A stretch of DNA of 64,000 nucleotides from Anaerolineales bacterium (GCA_020634935.1 JACKAT010000015.1:45833-109832); one strand, 5' to 3'. Numbered from the stretch's first letter, positions 9,096-16,225 are shown. Program-made: numbers and translations. The notes: generated by a model not told the origin, from the letters alone.

Positions 9096-9551
9096 TTATT
9101 GGATCGGCTCGGTATCGGTCGAGGGGCCGTACTTGCTGTACTCAGCATCGATGTAGGCCCGAATTTCTTTGAGGTCTTGGCCCTCTTGCATCAATCGCAT
9201 CACGTCACGCGTGATATCGACACAGATCGTTCAGCCAAAGGCATGGTTTTCAAATTCTATCGAGCCATCGGCCCGAACCGCTTTGATATAGCATTCCAGG
9301 TTGTTCTTATGGCCGATAGTGCTACAGCCGCAATAACACGGAAAAGCGCTCAACACCTCCGGATTGGCGATGGCAAAGCGATAGGCTTCTTTAACCTCAG
9401 GCGCGGCCTGGCTAACAAAGTCCGGTAGGGCTGACTCTGGAGCCAGCGTCAATTCGATCTGGGCCGGGGCGGCGCTGTCGGCGCACGCTTCGACGATAAC
9501 CACAGCGGCCAACAACAGCAGAGTCAGGCACAAGGTTAAGCGTGGTTTCAT
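9096..9551 (-). CDS. PCYCGC-motif lipoprotein, predicted selenoprotein (in-frame UGA at 9231-9233)
   Basis: Translated with UGA as selenocysteine the product has 151 residues; read as a stop it has 106. It starts with a lipoprotein-like signal (VIVEAC). It carries the family motif PCYCGCSTIGHKNNLECY (residues about 70-87) and DGSIEFENHAFG; then Sec107 in U-T-I-C, followed by VDITRDVMRLMQEGQ, EIRAYIDAEY and GPSTDT, to TAA at 9096-9098. From my knowledge of this family (Pfam PCYCGC) the post-UGA part is conserved and the UGA position is Cys, giving CxxC. A hairpin at SECIS distance follows. The protein is probably an outer-face, metal- or redox-active lipoprotein. Its upstream neighbour has the same recoding. 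Confidence 0.88.
9195..9220 (-). promoter_or_regulatory. Bacterial SECIS-like hairpin of the PCYCGC gene
   Basis: Starting 15 nt after the UGA, a 6-bp perfect stem (AUCACG with CGUGAU) closes a 5-nt loop CGUGA; a second helix of 3 bp (UCG/CGA) extends it below a small internal loop. Loop position (22 nt after the UGA) and a G among the first two loop bases fit bacterial SECIS rules. It lies inside the coding sequence. Confidence 0.75.
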
Positions 9552-9599
9552 GATAGTCTCTCTTTTAACTCAACATCTTCAACTGAGATCACGGCTCTA

Positions 9600-10085
9600 T
9601 CATGGCCCCCAGTCAGATTTAGCCACCAGCACCAACTCCGGCGTAACGGGATCATTGGTGCGCACTTTAACATCAAAGCGATGCGGGCCGTCCATACCGG
9701 CGTGCATCATATAATCCATGTAGAGTTCGGCTTCTTGACCGGGATTGATGACCGTCGAACTGACGATCGCGCGGGGCGGTCAGCAGCCCTCCACAAGTTG
9801 AACTTGCGGCTCGCCCAATATTTGCAGCGGGGCGTCACCTTCATTGCGCAAGGTGAATGAGGTGCGGACGGTATTGTTGAGTTTTTGGTAGCCTTCATCA
9901 ATAACCGTTTGATCAACGACAATTTGGGGAGTGCCGTCTTCCGGCACGCTGTTGTTAGCGGTCAACAGCAACGACAGACCACCGACGACAGCGATTACCC
10001 CCACCGCCACCACAGCCCATAACCACCAGGGGCGCTGGGCGGCAGGCGGCGCTACCGTTTTTTGATGTTTTTTCCGTTTAGACAA
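9600..10085 (-). CDS. DUF1573-like membrane-anchored protein, predicted selenoprotein (in-frame UGA at 9780-9782)
   Basis: With UGA read as selenocysteine the product is 161 residues; as a stop it is only 101. Start TTG at 10085 behind GAGGAGG. A basic N-terminus is followed by one membrane helix (residues about 20-45), then an Ig-like DUF1573 region: FTLRNEGDAPLQILGEP and QLVEGC, then Sec102, then PPRAIVSSTV, PGQEAELYMDYMMHAGMDG, PHRFDVKVRTNDP, ending in SDWGP. Related proteins as I know them have GCCPP, so UGA replaces the second Cys. A 7-bp hairpin follows the UGA. It sits 48 nt upstream of the PCYCGC gene on the same strand. It is extracytoplasmic, role unknown, perhaps metal or thiol handling. 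Confidence 0.87.
9750..9768 (-). promoter_or_regulatory. Bacterial SECIS-like hairpin of the DUF1573-like gene
   Basis: Eleven nt after the UGA begins a 7-bp stem (GAUCGUC with GACGGUC, one G-U pair) closing the 5-nt loop AGUUC. The loop starts 19 nt after the UGA and has G in its second position, as bacterial SECIS elements often do. The geometry closely matches the hairpin in the next gene. Confidence 0.75.
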
Positions 10086-10134
10086 TGGTATTCCTCCTCA
10101 AAAATTGTTACTAAATGGCTCTTTTGGAACTCAG

Positions 10135-10204
10135 GAGGTTGACAAGATCGTAAAACGTAATTCTTTTTTACGCATTACGTTTTACGTTTTATGGTGTCAA
10201 CCTC
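10135..10204. repeat. Nested inverted repeat (GTAAAACGTAAT core)
   Basis: Outer arms GAGGTTGACA and TGTCAACCTC enclose a perfect 12-bp inverted pair GTAAAACGTAAT / ATTACGTTTTAC with a T-rich centre. It fills the gap between the lipoprotein and the DUF1573-like gene. Confidence 0.75.
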
Positions 10205-10229
10205 ACGAAATCCTTTTGAGCCTAATAAA

Positions 10230-10721
10230 TTACTGCGTTGCCGGTTGGGCGTGCGGCCCGTGATCCGAAAGCTGCGCATCGAACCAGGTATGCAGTGCCG
10301 TGACCATTTCGGCGTCATCGGTGGTGTAGAGGATTTGAGCACCGTTCTCGATGTCACTGTATTCCAGATTGATGTTTTGATAGCCCATCATAAGCTGATG
10401 CAGTCCGGCCATATTTTCACCGTGGATCATCTGCGGATCGTGGAAGTCGCCCTGGCTAAAGCGCTCGACTTCTTCAGCCAAATGACTGCGGATCAGCTCG
10501 ATTTGGGCGGCGTCGCCGTCATCGGAGATGACCTGCTGTAAGCCACCGCTCTCCGTCTTTTCGAAGATGTGGGTCGTACGCTCTAAATCAAACGGCATAA
10601 CTTCCGCGCCGCGATCGGCGACTTCCGCCAGCCGTTCCGGGGCAGCATGCTGAACCGTATGAGACTGGCAGCCAACCAGAGCGACTATCGTAATCAATAG
10701 TAATCCTATAAGCCTACGCAA
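10230..10721 (-). CDS. Putative lipoprotein in copper island
   Basis: 163 residues, start TTG at 10721 with AAGGAG upstream. The signal MRRLIGLLLITIVALVGC ends in a lipobox, so it should be a lipid-anchored extracytoplasmic protein. The mature part carries several His and Met residues (FHDPQMIHGENMAGLHQLMMGY, and a C-terminal HGPHAQP); EEVERFSQGDF and YSDIENGAQILYTTDD are visible. I do not recognise a named family. It is the gene after the multicopper oxidase on the same strand. His/Met content and context suggest metal contact, but this is inference. Confidence 0.75.
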   Translation of the reverse strand: MRRLIGLLLITIVALVGCQSHTVQHAAPERLAEVADRGAEVMPFDLERTTHIFEKTESGGLQQVISDDGDAAQIELIRSHLAEEVERFSQGDFHDPQMIHGENMAGLHQLMMGYQNINLEYSDIENGAQILYTTDDAEMVTALHTWFDAQLSDHGPHAQPATQ

Positions 10722-10781
10722 AATCTTTCTCCTTTTATGTCTATGGTGTAACGTGACCGTTTAGAAAAGTGAACTATAAAA

Positions 10782-10853
10782 AATGGAGATGAGGAGATTG
10801 GGAGATTAATATTGGAAATCTCCTCATCTCCAATCTCCCAATCTCCAATCTCC
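10782..10853. repeat. Inverted repeat of GGAGAT/ATCTCC units
   Basis: The left arm contains GGAGATGAGGAGATTGGGAG; the right arm holds the complementary AATCTCCTCATCTCC and further CAATCTCC units. It directly abuts the stop codon of the multicopper oxidase. A similar element lies at 62878-62938. Confidence 0.7.
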
Positions 10854-12394
10854 TACCCTACTTGCACCACATTCATCATCCCCGCCTCGGCGTGGTAGAT
10901 ATTGTGGCAGTGATGCATCCAGCCGCCGGGATTGTTGGCCACAAAGCGCACACTGACCAGTCCGTGACTGGGCACAATGACCGTATCCTTGCGCACGCCG
11001 TTTTGGCCCACTTCAAAAAAGTGACCGTGTAAATGCATCGGGTGGGGCATCATACTCTGGTTGCGGTAGTTGAACTGCACCGGTTGATCCTGCGCCACTA
11101 CGATGGCGTCGGTGTCGGGCCAAATTTGACCGTTGATGCTCCACAACGGCGATCCATGCCCGCCAGAGAGGGTCTGGTCAAATACGACCCTGTCATCAGT
11201 GGAGTTTGAGGCGGGATAGCGTTCTTCCGGCGCGCCGGTCATTTGAGTGAGATCGTTCCAGCGGATATTTTGCGGCACGCTGTCGCCGCTGTCACGGGAA
11301 GCCAGAGCATCGTCATATTGTAGCAGGCCAAGGTTTACGTAATCATCGGCGCTGTCCGCCAGGGCATACAGCCGCCAGCGGCCGGGATTATCGGCTGTGA
11401 CCTCTACATCGTACCGTTCCCCCATTGCGATGCGTAATACATCAACGGTGAACGGTTCAACCGGGCGACCGTCGGTGTGGGTGATGGTGAGCGTGTGACC
11501 GGCCAATCGCACATCGTAAATGGTGCCGCTGCTGCCGTTGATGAACCGCAGCTTGAGCTTGTCGCCCTGTTTGGCGGTGAGCGGCGCGGCGATCTCGGCT
11601 ACCTGACCGTTGATGGTGTAGGCATCGTACACCGGCTCGACCAACGGGGCGTTGGGATCATTGGCCGCGCCGCCGCCCATCATTCCCCCCATCATACCGC
11701 CCATACCGCCCATCATCCCGGCCATATCGCGGTTGACCATCCGATTAACCGCCGCCGGCCCGCCGCCATCGACGGTGGCCCAATCTTCCAACACCAAGGT
11801 GTATTCGCGATCATAATCGCCGGGGTTGCTTTTCGGCTCGATGATAAAAGCACCGATGAGTCCGCGATCAAGCTGGTGGGCCACGTGCGGGTGATACCAG
11901 TAGCTGCCGGCCGGAAAGGCATTGAACTCGTAGACAAATGACTCACCGGGCTGCACGGCGGGTTGGGTCATCTTCGGCACGCCGTCCATGGCGTTGGGAA
12001 CGGGGATACCGTGCCAGTGAACGGTGGTAGGATCGGGCAAGTTGTTGGTGAGGGTGATGCGCACCCGGTCGCCCTCGGTCACACGGATTTCCGGGCCAAC
12101 CGGCAGGCCGTTGTAAGTCCAGGCCTGAAATTCGCCGGTCCCCAGATCGATGGGGGTGACGGCCGTGGTCAGATCAAATTCTTTCAGCGCTGAGCCGCCG
12201 GTTACACTACCGGTCAGGCTCGGTTGGAGAGTGGGTGTCGCCCCGGCAGCGGTGATGGCCGGGACAGCGGTGCTACCGGCCGGCGCGGCGGTGGTTGAAC
12301 GGCACGCGCTCAACAGCGGGCCGCCCAATGCGGCCAACGCCGCCGCGCCGCCGGCGTAGCGCAGAAAGTCTCGACGAGAATGTGATTGGGTCAA
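10853..12394 (-). CDS. Multicopper oxidase (CueO-like), Tat-exported
   Basis: 513 residues from TTG at 12394, chosen because AAGGAG lies 7 nt upstream; the longer frame to 12478 reads through this site. A twin-arginine signal SRRDFLRYAGG is followed by a lipobox-like LLSAC. Three cupredoxin domains carry all copper ligands: HWHG (near 126), WYHPH, HPMHLHGH and HHCHNIYHAEAGMM near the C-terminus. A Met-rich insert of MMGG repeats near residue 225 recalls the CueO Met-rich segment that binds Cu(I). Such enzymes oxidise Cu(I) to Cu(II) outside the membrane using O2. It heads the oxidoreductase part of the island. Confidence 0.93.
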   Translation of the reverse strand: MTQSHSRRDFLRYAGGAAALAALGGPLLSACRSTTAAPAGSTAVPAITAAGATPTLQPSLTGSVTGGSALKEFDLTTAVTPIDLGTGEFQAWTYNGLPVGPEIRVTEGDRVRITLTNNLPDPTTVHWHGIPVPNAMDGVPKMTQPAVQPGESFVYEFNAFPAGSYWYHPHVAHQLDRGLIGAFIIEPKSNPGDYDREYTLVLEDWATVDGGGPAAVNRMVNRDMAGMMGGMGGMMGGMMGGGAANDPNAPLVEPVYDAYTINGQVAEIAAPLTAKQGDKLKLRFINGSSGTIYDVRLAGHTLTITHTDGRPVEPFTVDVLRIAMGERYDVEVTADNPGRWRLYALADSADDYVNLGLLQYDDALASRDSGDSVPQNIRWNDLTQMTGAPEERYPASNSTDDRVVFDQTLSGGHGSPLWSINGQIWPDTDAIVVAQDQPVQFNYRNQSMMPHPMHLHGHFFEVGQNGVRKDTVIVPSHGLVSVRFVANNPGGWMHHCHNIYHAEAGMMNVVQVG

Positions 12395-12479
12395 AATGAA
12401 ACTCCTTGTATTACTCGTATAGAATGATGGTTCATAGCCAAAGCGCGCGAGGCTAAAGCCATCGCGCTGAAAGAACAAA

Positions 12480-12565
12480 GGACGCTAAAGCGCCCTATTT
12501 GAGCGCAAACCTAGCCCGAATGGGCTTCGCTCTCTTAGCACGGGTTCAGGCCCGTGCTCGGGAAC
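12480..12565. repeat. Group of short hairpins between the oxidase and SHOCT genes
   Basis: GCACGGG-TTCAGG-CCCGTGC is a clean 7-bp hairpin near 12539-12558, and GCTAAAGC-type half palindromes and CCCGAATGGG lie just before it. No gene is seen here. They may attenuate readthrough between the SHOCT genes and the oxidase. Confidence 0.5.
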
Positions 12566-12569
12566 GGCT

Positions 12570-12791
12570 TTACTGACCAATTGTCCGGCGCATTTCGTCG
12601 TATTGCGCTCGGGTCAATTCGCCCCGGGCATAGCGTTGGTCCAGAATGTCACGGGCTTTCTCGGGTGACTGGGGCGCGTTACCTGAAGGTGGCTGCGGGC
12701 CGGCCGGAAACAATACCGTGATCAGCCAAACGGCCAGCAAGATGACCCCTCCCCAGGATAACAGCATCCAGGTTAAACCCCAGCCCATCAT
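12570..12791 (-). CDS. SHOCT-domain membrane miniprotein 1
   Basis: 73 residues, GGGAGG 6 nt before the ATG. One membrane helix (WMLLSWGGVILLAVWLI) is followed by a linker and a C-terminal SHOCT motif: ARDILDQRYARGELTRAQYDEM. SHOCT is a short two-helix domain found at the ends of many bacterial membrane proteins, often in copper or stress loci. It is a near duplicate of the next upstream gene. Confidence 0.85.
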   Translation of the reverse strand: MMGWGLTWMLLSWGGVILLAVWLITVLFPAGPQPPSGNAPQSPEKARDILDQRYARGELTRAQYDEMRRTIGQ

Positions 12792-12806
12792 TGCCTACCT
12801 CCCAGT

Positions 12807-13070
12807 TTAAGCCATGATATCGTGCAATTTTTCCTGGTACTCGTCGCGGTTCAACTCACCGCGGGCGTACCGCTGGTCTAGAATATCGCGGGCCGATAGC
12901 GTCTGGCCGTGGTAATGATCATCTGCCTGGCTACGGTCTCTTGAACCGGTGAATTTCTGCACCGCCCAGACAACCAGCACGACCATACCGACCAAGATAG
13001 CGATATTGAACAATATCCCAAATAGGCCATACAGACCAAATCCGGTTCCTAACATCGTTCCGCCCATCAT
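12807..13070 (-). CDS. SHOCT-domain membrane miniprotein 2
   Basis: 87 residues, GGAGG 9 nt before the ATG. It begins MMGG, has a membrane helix (GILFNIAILVGMVVLVVW), and ends in the SHOCT motif SARDILDQRYARGELNRDEYQ, nearly identical to the 12570-12791 gene 15 nt downstream. This is the first gene of the leftward metal island and lies behind the operator/promoter at 13279-13333, with a long inverted repeat in the presumed leader. Confidence 0.85.
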   Translation of the reverse strand: MMGGTMLGTGFGLYGLFGILFNIAILVGMVVLVVWAVQKFTGSRDRSQADDHYHGQTLSARDILDQRYARGELNRDEYQEKLHDIMA

Positions 13071-13110
13071 TTTTCAGTACCTCCTATAAATTGGGTTCGT
13101 ATTCCTTCTC

Positions 13111-13275
13111 AATCTATCGGTAGCACTGCACTAAACCGTGGTAAAGAAGAATTAGACAGAATTTACAAGATTATCACGATTTTATTTGTCATAATTAAGG
13201 TAAATCTTGTCAATTCTGTCGATTATTAGAGCTATTTTGTGTTTCCACGGTTTAATGTTGCGCTACCAATCTATC
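13111..13275. repeat. Long imperfect inverted repeat (about 165 bp) in the SHOCT leader
   Basis: Outer arms (ATCGGTAGCACTGCA and the complement of GCGCTACCAATCTA) lead to TAAACCGTGG / CCACGGTTTA, then inner arms ATTAGACAGAATTTACAAG and CTTGTCAATTCTGTC. The whole is a foldback with a short AT-rich centre. It lies between the minus-strand promoter and its first gene, so it would be transcribed as a long hairpin. Confidence 0.8.
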
Positions 13276-13278
13276 TGT

Positions 13279-13333
13279 AGTGTAGCTTTACAACATGAAG
13301 CTACCTTGAAGCTTGTATAAAGATTCTGTAAAG
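13279..13333 (-). promoter_or_regulatory. Promoter with four 11-bp direct repeats, leftward (copper island)
   Basis: On the minus strand four abutting 11-mers occur: CTTTACAGAAT, CTTTATACAAG, CTTCAAGGTAG and CTTCATGTTGT (13333 to 13290). After exactly 5 nt (AAAGC) comes a -10 box TACACT (13284-13279). Eleven-bp half-sites are typical of OmpR/PhoB-type regulators. The same geometry recurs at 13463-13517 and 58713-58756. Confidence 0.75.
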
Positions 13334-13355
13334 ATTGGTATTTATTCGGTAGACA

Positions 13356-13437
13356 AGGTGACTGGCACTTAATCGCTATAATAGCCGCGTTGTATGCCAC
13401 TCAATGGTCTCGATTTGAGCCAAAGTGCCAGTCACCT
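13356..13437. repeat. Palindromic element, family A copy 1 (AGGTGACTGGCACTT ends)
   Basis: This 82-bp element is bounded by AGGTGACTGGCACTT and AAGTGCCAGTCACCT, and aligns over its full length (CCGCGT, CTCGATTTGA) with the copy at 31826-31907. It separates the two divergent operators. Confidence 0.9.
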
Positions 13438-13462
13438 GAGTCGTTACAAAGATTGAACTATT

Positions 13463-13517
13463 CTTTACACAACCTTTAAAGAACCCTCATAAAAACTTCA
13501 AATTGGTACGATATCAT
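13463..13517 (+). promoter_or_regulatory. Promoter with four 11-bp direct repeats, rightward (Met-rich gene)
   Basis: Four abutting 11-mers: CTTTACACAAC, CTTTAAAGAAC, CCTCATAAAAA and CTTCAAATTGG (13463-13506), then 5 nt, then TATCAT (13512-13517) as -10. It is about 95 nt upstream of the Met-rich secreted protein and is likely the target of the OmpR-type regulator encoded at 15530. Confidence 0.75.
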
Positions 13518-13612
13518 AAAGCTGTAAAATCGAAATTGACCCGACCCGGCCTATCAAAATTGCCGGCGGATGCCAATATATTCAATTAACTTATAACAAG
13601 GAGTACTTTACA

Positions 13613-14599
13613 ATGTTTAACAATAAATGGTTTTCAATCGCAGCCGGTAGCGGGCTGGCCGTTCTGTTGCTGGTCGGTCTCTTGACCGTGGTACCGGCTT
13701 TTGCTCAAGGTGGGGGAAAGTCGGGCGGCCCCGGCGGCATGATGGGGGGAACCGGCAATAATGGCGGTTCTGGCCCGGGTTGGATGATGGGCAACAGCCA
13801 GGGTATCACCGGAACCAATCAATTTGGCTTCGGCCCCGGCTGGATGATGCAGAATACGCAGGGTTATAGCGGCACCATGCCCTTCGGTTCCGGCATGATG
13901 GGGATGATGGGCAACTTCGCTAATGGCGATGGCAGCTTTGCCGGGATGATGAATGGTTTCGGCGGCATGATGGGCGGCGGCGGGATGAACGTCAACCCCA
14001 ACAATCCGTTCTATACGGCCCCCACCCCCCTCACGCTCGACGAAGCCACGACCATCCTCGACGCCTACCTGGCCGACCTCGACGATACCAACTTGGCCTA
14101 TCAAGACATAATGATTTTTGACAACCATACTTACGCCCAAATTGTCGAAAAAGACAGCGGCGCCGGCGTGATGGAGGTGCTGATTGACCCCACTACCCAA
14201 GCCGTTTACCCGGAAATGGGCCCCAATATGATGTGGAACCAGAAATACGGGATGATGTCCGGTTTCGGGCGCTACGGGATGATGGGCGGCATGATGGGCA
14301 TGATGGGCGGCTTCAATAATGGAATGATGGGTAACCGCTCTAATCTTGATAATGCCGGCAGTCCGGCTGAGTTGACCGTCACCCCGGAACAGGCTGTAAC
14401 CGACGCCCAAAGCTACCTTGATACGAATTTCAGCGACAAAGCCTTCACAGCCGAACAGGCCGCTCCCTTCTACGGCTACTACACCCTCGACATCAGCCAA
14501 GACGGCGAAACGGTGGGAATGCTTAGTGTTAATGGTTACACGGGCGCGGTTTGGCCTCACACCTGGCATGGCAAGCTGTTAGTGATGGAGTCTGAATAG
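13613..14599 (+). CDS. Secreted Met-rich PepSY-like protein (putative copper-binding)
   Basis: 328 residues; AACAAGGAG lies before the ATG. A signal peptide (VLLLVGLLTVVPAFAQG) directs export. Residues 30-130 and 215-245 are packed with MMGG, MMGN and GWMM motifs, the style of methionine clusters that bind Cu(I). Between and after them lie two PepSY-like units, LTLDEATTILDAYLADLD and TPEQAVTDAQSYLD, each followed by a beta hairpin (DGETVGMLSVNGYTGAVW). It is likely an extracytoplasmic copper-binding protein. The operator upstream matches that of the divergent metal island, and the sensor system follows it. Confidence 0.85.
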   Translation: MFNNKWFSIAAGSGLAVLLLVGLLTVVPAFAQGGGKSGGPGGMMGGTGNNGGSGPGWMMGNSQGITGTNQFGFGPGWMMQNTQGYSGTMPFGSGMMGMMGNFANGDGSFAGMMNGFGGMMGGGGMNVNPNNPFYTAPTPLTLDEATTILDAYLADLDDTNLAYQDIMIFDNHTYAQIVEKDSGAGVMEVLIDPTTQAVYPEMGPNMMWNQKYGMMSGFGRYGMMGGMMGMMGGFNNGMMGNRSNLDNAGSPAELTVTPEQAVTDAQSYLDTNFSDKAFTAEQAAPFYGYYTLDISQDGETVGMLSVNGYTGAVWPHTWHGKLLVMESE

Positions 14600-14710
14600 C
14601 CCAAATTCACAGGTGTGTGTATCATGGTTATGATCCGGCTGAATTGCCGAAGTTGTTATCAAATTTAAACCCGTCAGCGTGACTCTTCGGAACACCGCCG
14701 GCGTGACAAT

Positions 14711-14781
14711 CAGTAGACCGCAATGCCCCCTTCGATGCGGTCGAGACCGGATCGACCTACTCAGGGTGCGGCGGTCTACTG
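14711..14781. repeat. Inverted repeat CAGTAGACCGC
   Basis: CAGTAGACCGC (14711-14721) and its exact complement GCGGTCTACTG (14771-14781) enclose a GC-rich centre with a GCGGTCGAGACCG palindrome. It is intergenic, between the Met-rich gene and the DUF302 gene. Confidence 0.75.
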
Positions 14782-14842
14782 AAAATATCTGACAACCGGC
14801 GACCGACATCTGACGACTATATATTTAGGGAAGGATTTACAA

Positions 14843-15241
14843 ATGACTCAAGAATATGGATTAAGAACCACCCTCGATGTACCCTATGAAACCGCCATCG
14901 AGAAAACAACAGCCGCTTTAAAGGTAGAAGGGTTTGGCATCCTGACCGAGATCGACGTTAAAGCCACGCTCAAGAAAAAGCTGGACGCCGACTTTCGACC
15001 CTACATCATTCTGGGGGCTTGCAACCCTAACCTGGCTCACCAGGCCCTGCAAACAGAACTCGAATTGGGACTGCTGCTGCCCTGTAACGTCATCGTGTAC
15101 GAAAGTGACGAGGGACAATCGATCGTCTCCGTCGTCGATCCGATTATGATGATGGGCGTTGTTGAAAACGAGGCGCTGGCGATCGTCGCCAACGAGGCCA
15201 AGGCCCGTTTACAGCGCGTGATTACAGCGTTGAATAACTAA
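14843..15241 (+). CDS. DUF302-domain protein
   Basis: 132 residues; GGGAAGGA before the ATG. The sequence follows the DUF302 pattern: LDVPYETAIEKTTAALKVEGFGILTEID in pieces, LKKKLDADFRPYIILGACNP, LLLPCNVIVYE and IMMMGVVENEAL. It lacks a signal, so it is probably cytoplasmic. DUF302 proteins form a small alpha/beta fold; they commonly sit beside redox or metal genes but have no firmly known function. A terminator follows directly. Confidence 0.9.
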   Translation: MTQEYGLRTTLDVPYETAIEKTTAALKVEGFGILTEIDVKATLKKKLDADFRPYIILGACNPNLAHQALQTELELGLLLPCNVIVYESDEGQSIVSVVDPIMMMGVVENEALAIVANEAKARLQRVITALNN

Positions 15242-15255
15242 TCACCACAGCTACC

Positions 15256-15293
15256 GGTCCTCCGGCAATACTCAACGGCCGGAGGGCCTTTTT
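15256..15293 (+). terminator. Intrinsic terminator after the DUF302 gene
   Basis: The stem GGTCCTCCGG / CCGGAGGGCC (one wobble) with a 13-nt loop is followed by TTTTT. It ends the rightward Met-rich/DUF302 unit before the regulator genes. Confidence 0.85.
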
Positions 15294-15369
15294 GGTATCC
15301 TCGCCGTCCAATTCGCAAGTGGTATTGACTTGCCTTCGCCATCGGCCTATCATGACCCTTATATAGACC

Positions 15370-15513
15370 TCTATAGAGTTTTAAAGTTAGTGGAGTTAAT
15401 GAGTTTTTTATAAATGATCGGGCTCATTCTTGGGCAAAATTTGGCTCATGTTTCACCTGAGAACTCACTAAACTCCATAAACTCATAAAACTCCAAAAAC
15501 TCTATAAACTCTA
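15370..15513. repeat. AT-rich inverted repeat of ACTC/GAGT units
   Basis: The left arm has TAGAGTTTTAAAGTTAGTGG and GAGTTAATGAG; the right arm has reiterated AAACTC units (ACTCC, ACTCATAAAACTCC, ACTCTATAAACTCTA) complementary to it, around a GC-richer loop. It forms nearly all of the spacer before the response regulator. Confidence 0.7.
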
Positions 15514-15529
15514 ATAAAATACAAAAATC

Positions 15530-16225
15530 ATGACAGCGCCAAAAATTTTAATCATCGATGACGAGCAAAGCATTATCAATCTGGTGTCGGCCTACTTGCG
15601 GCCCGAGGGCTATGAGGTTCACACGGCCACCGACGGCCCGACCGGGCTGAAAGCCGCCCGCACTATCCGGCCAGAGTTGATTGTGTTAGACATTATGCTG
15701 CCCGGCCTGGACGGCATCCAACTGCTCACCCAACTCCGGCGCGAGTCCGATGTGTACGTGATTATGCTCACAGCCAAAGCCGAAGAGACCGACAAAATCG
15801 TGGGGCTGTCGGTGGGCGCGGATGATTATTTGACCAAACCCTTTAGTCCGCGTGAACTGGTGGCCCGCATCAAGGCCGCCCTGCGCCGCTACGGCCCGTC
15901 GAGCAGTTTGCCTGACAGCCGCCTGCTCACCTTCAACCGGCTGCGCATCGATCCCGACGGCCGGCAGGTTTGGAAAGATGATCAGCCGGTGGAGTTAACG
16001 GCCATCGAATTTGATCTCCTGCTGGCCCTGGCCGAACACCCTGGCCGGGTGCTCAGCCGGGAACAGTTGTTGCAGCGGGTCTGGGGACACGATTTTTACG
16101 GCGAGGCGCGGGTGGTTGATGTCCATCTGGGCCACATCCGTAAAAAGATTGAAACCCATCCGGCGCAACCGGAATTCATTGTGACGGTTCGAGGCGTAGG
16201 TTATCGCTTTGAGGGTGAACCCTGA
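15530..16225 (+). CDS. OmpR-family response regulator (metal island)
   Basis: 231 residues. The receiver has the acidic pocket IIDDEQ, phospho-Asp in VLDIMLPG (near 53), and the conserved Lys in YLTKPFSP. The C-terminal winged helix (VELTAIEFDLLLALAEHPGRV, split; RVVDVHLGHIRKKI; VRGVGYRFE) binds DNA. Its TGA overlaps the kinase ATG (ATGA), so the two are translationally coupled. OmpR-type regulators bind 11-bp direct half-sites, so it is the obvious candidate to bind the repeats at 13279-13333 and 13463-13517. Activation of those copper genes is inferred. Confidence 0.93.
   Translation: MTAPKILIIDDEQSIINLVSAYLRPEGYEVHTATDGPTGLKAARTIRPELIVLDIMLPGLDGIQLLTQLRRESDVYVIMLTAKAEETDKIVGLSVGADDYLTKPFSPRELVARIKAALRRYGPSSSLPDSRLLTFNRLRIDPDGRQVWKDDQPVELTAIEFDLLLALAEHPGRVLSREQLLQRVWGHDFYGEARVVDVHLGHIRKKIETHPAQPEFIVTVRGVGYRFEGEP

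Noticed and set aside
9231..9782. Genome-wide reassignment of UGA to an amino acid
   Set aside because: Many genes in the window end in TGA at natural family ends (for example the response regulators at 15530 and 59094 with ATGA/TGATG overlaps, and the DUF1573-like gene itself), so UGA is a normal stop here. Selenocysteine with local hairpins explains the two exceptions better.
12395..12478. Longer start of the multicopper oxidase
   Set aside because: A TTG at 12394 with AAGGAG at proper distance begins just before the twin-arginine signal; the extension would bury that signal.
13634..14569. Long His-rich open frame opposite the Met-rich gene
   Set aside because: The ATGATG-rich Met codons read as CAT (His) on the other strand; the forward protein has a signal peptide, ribosome site and operator.
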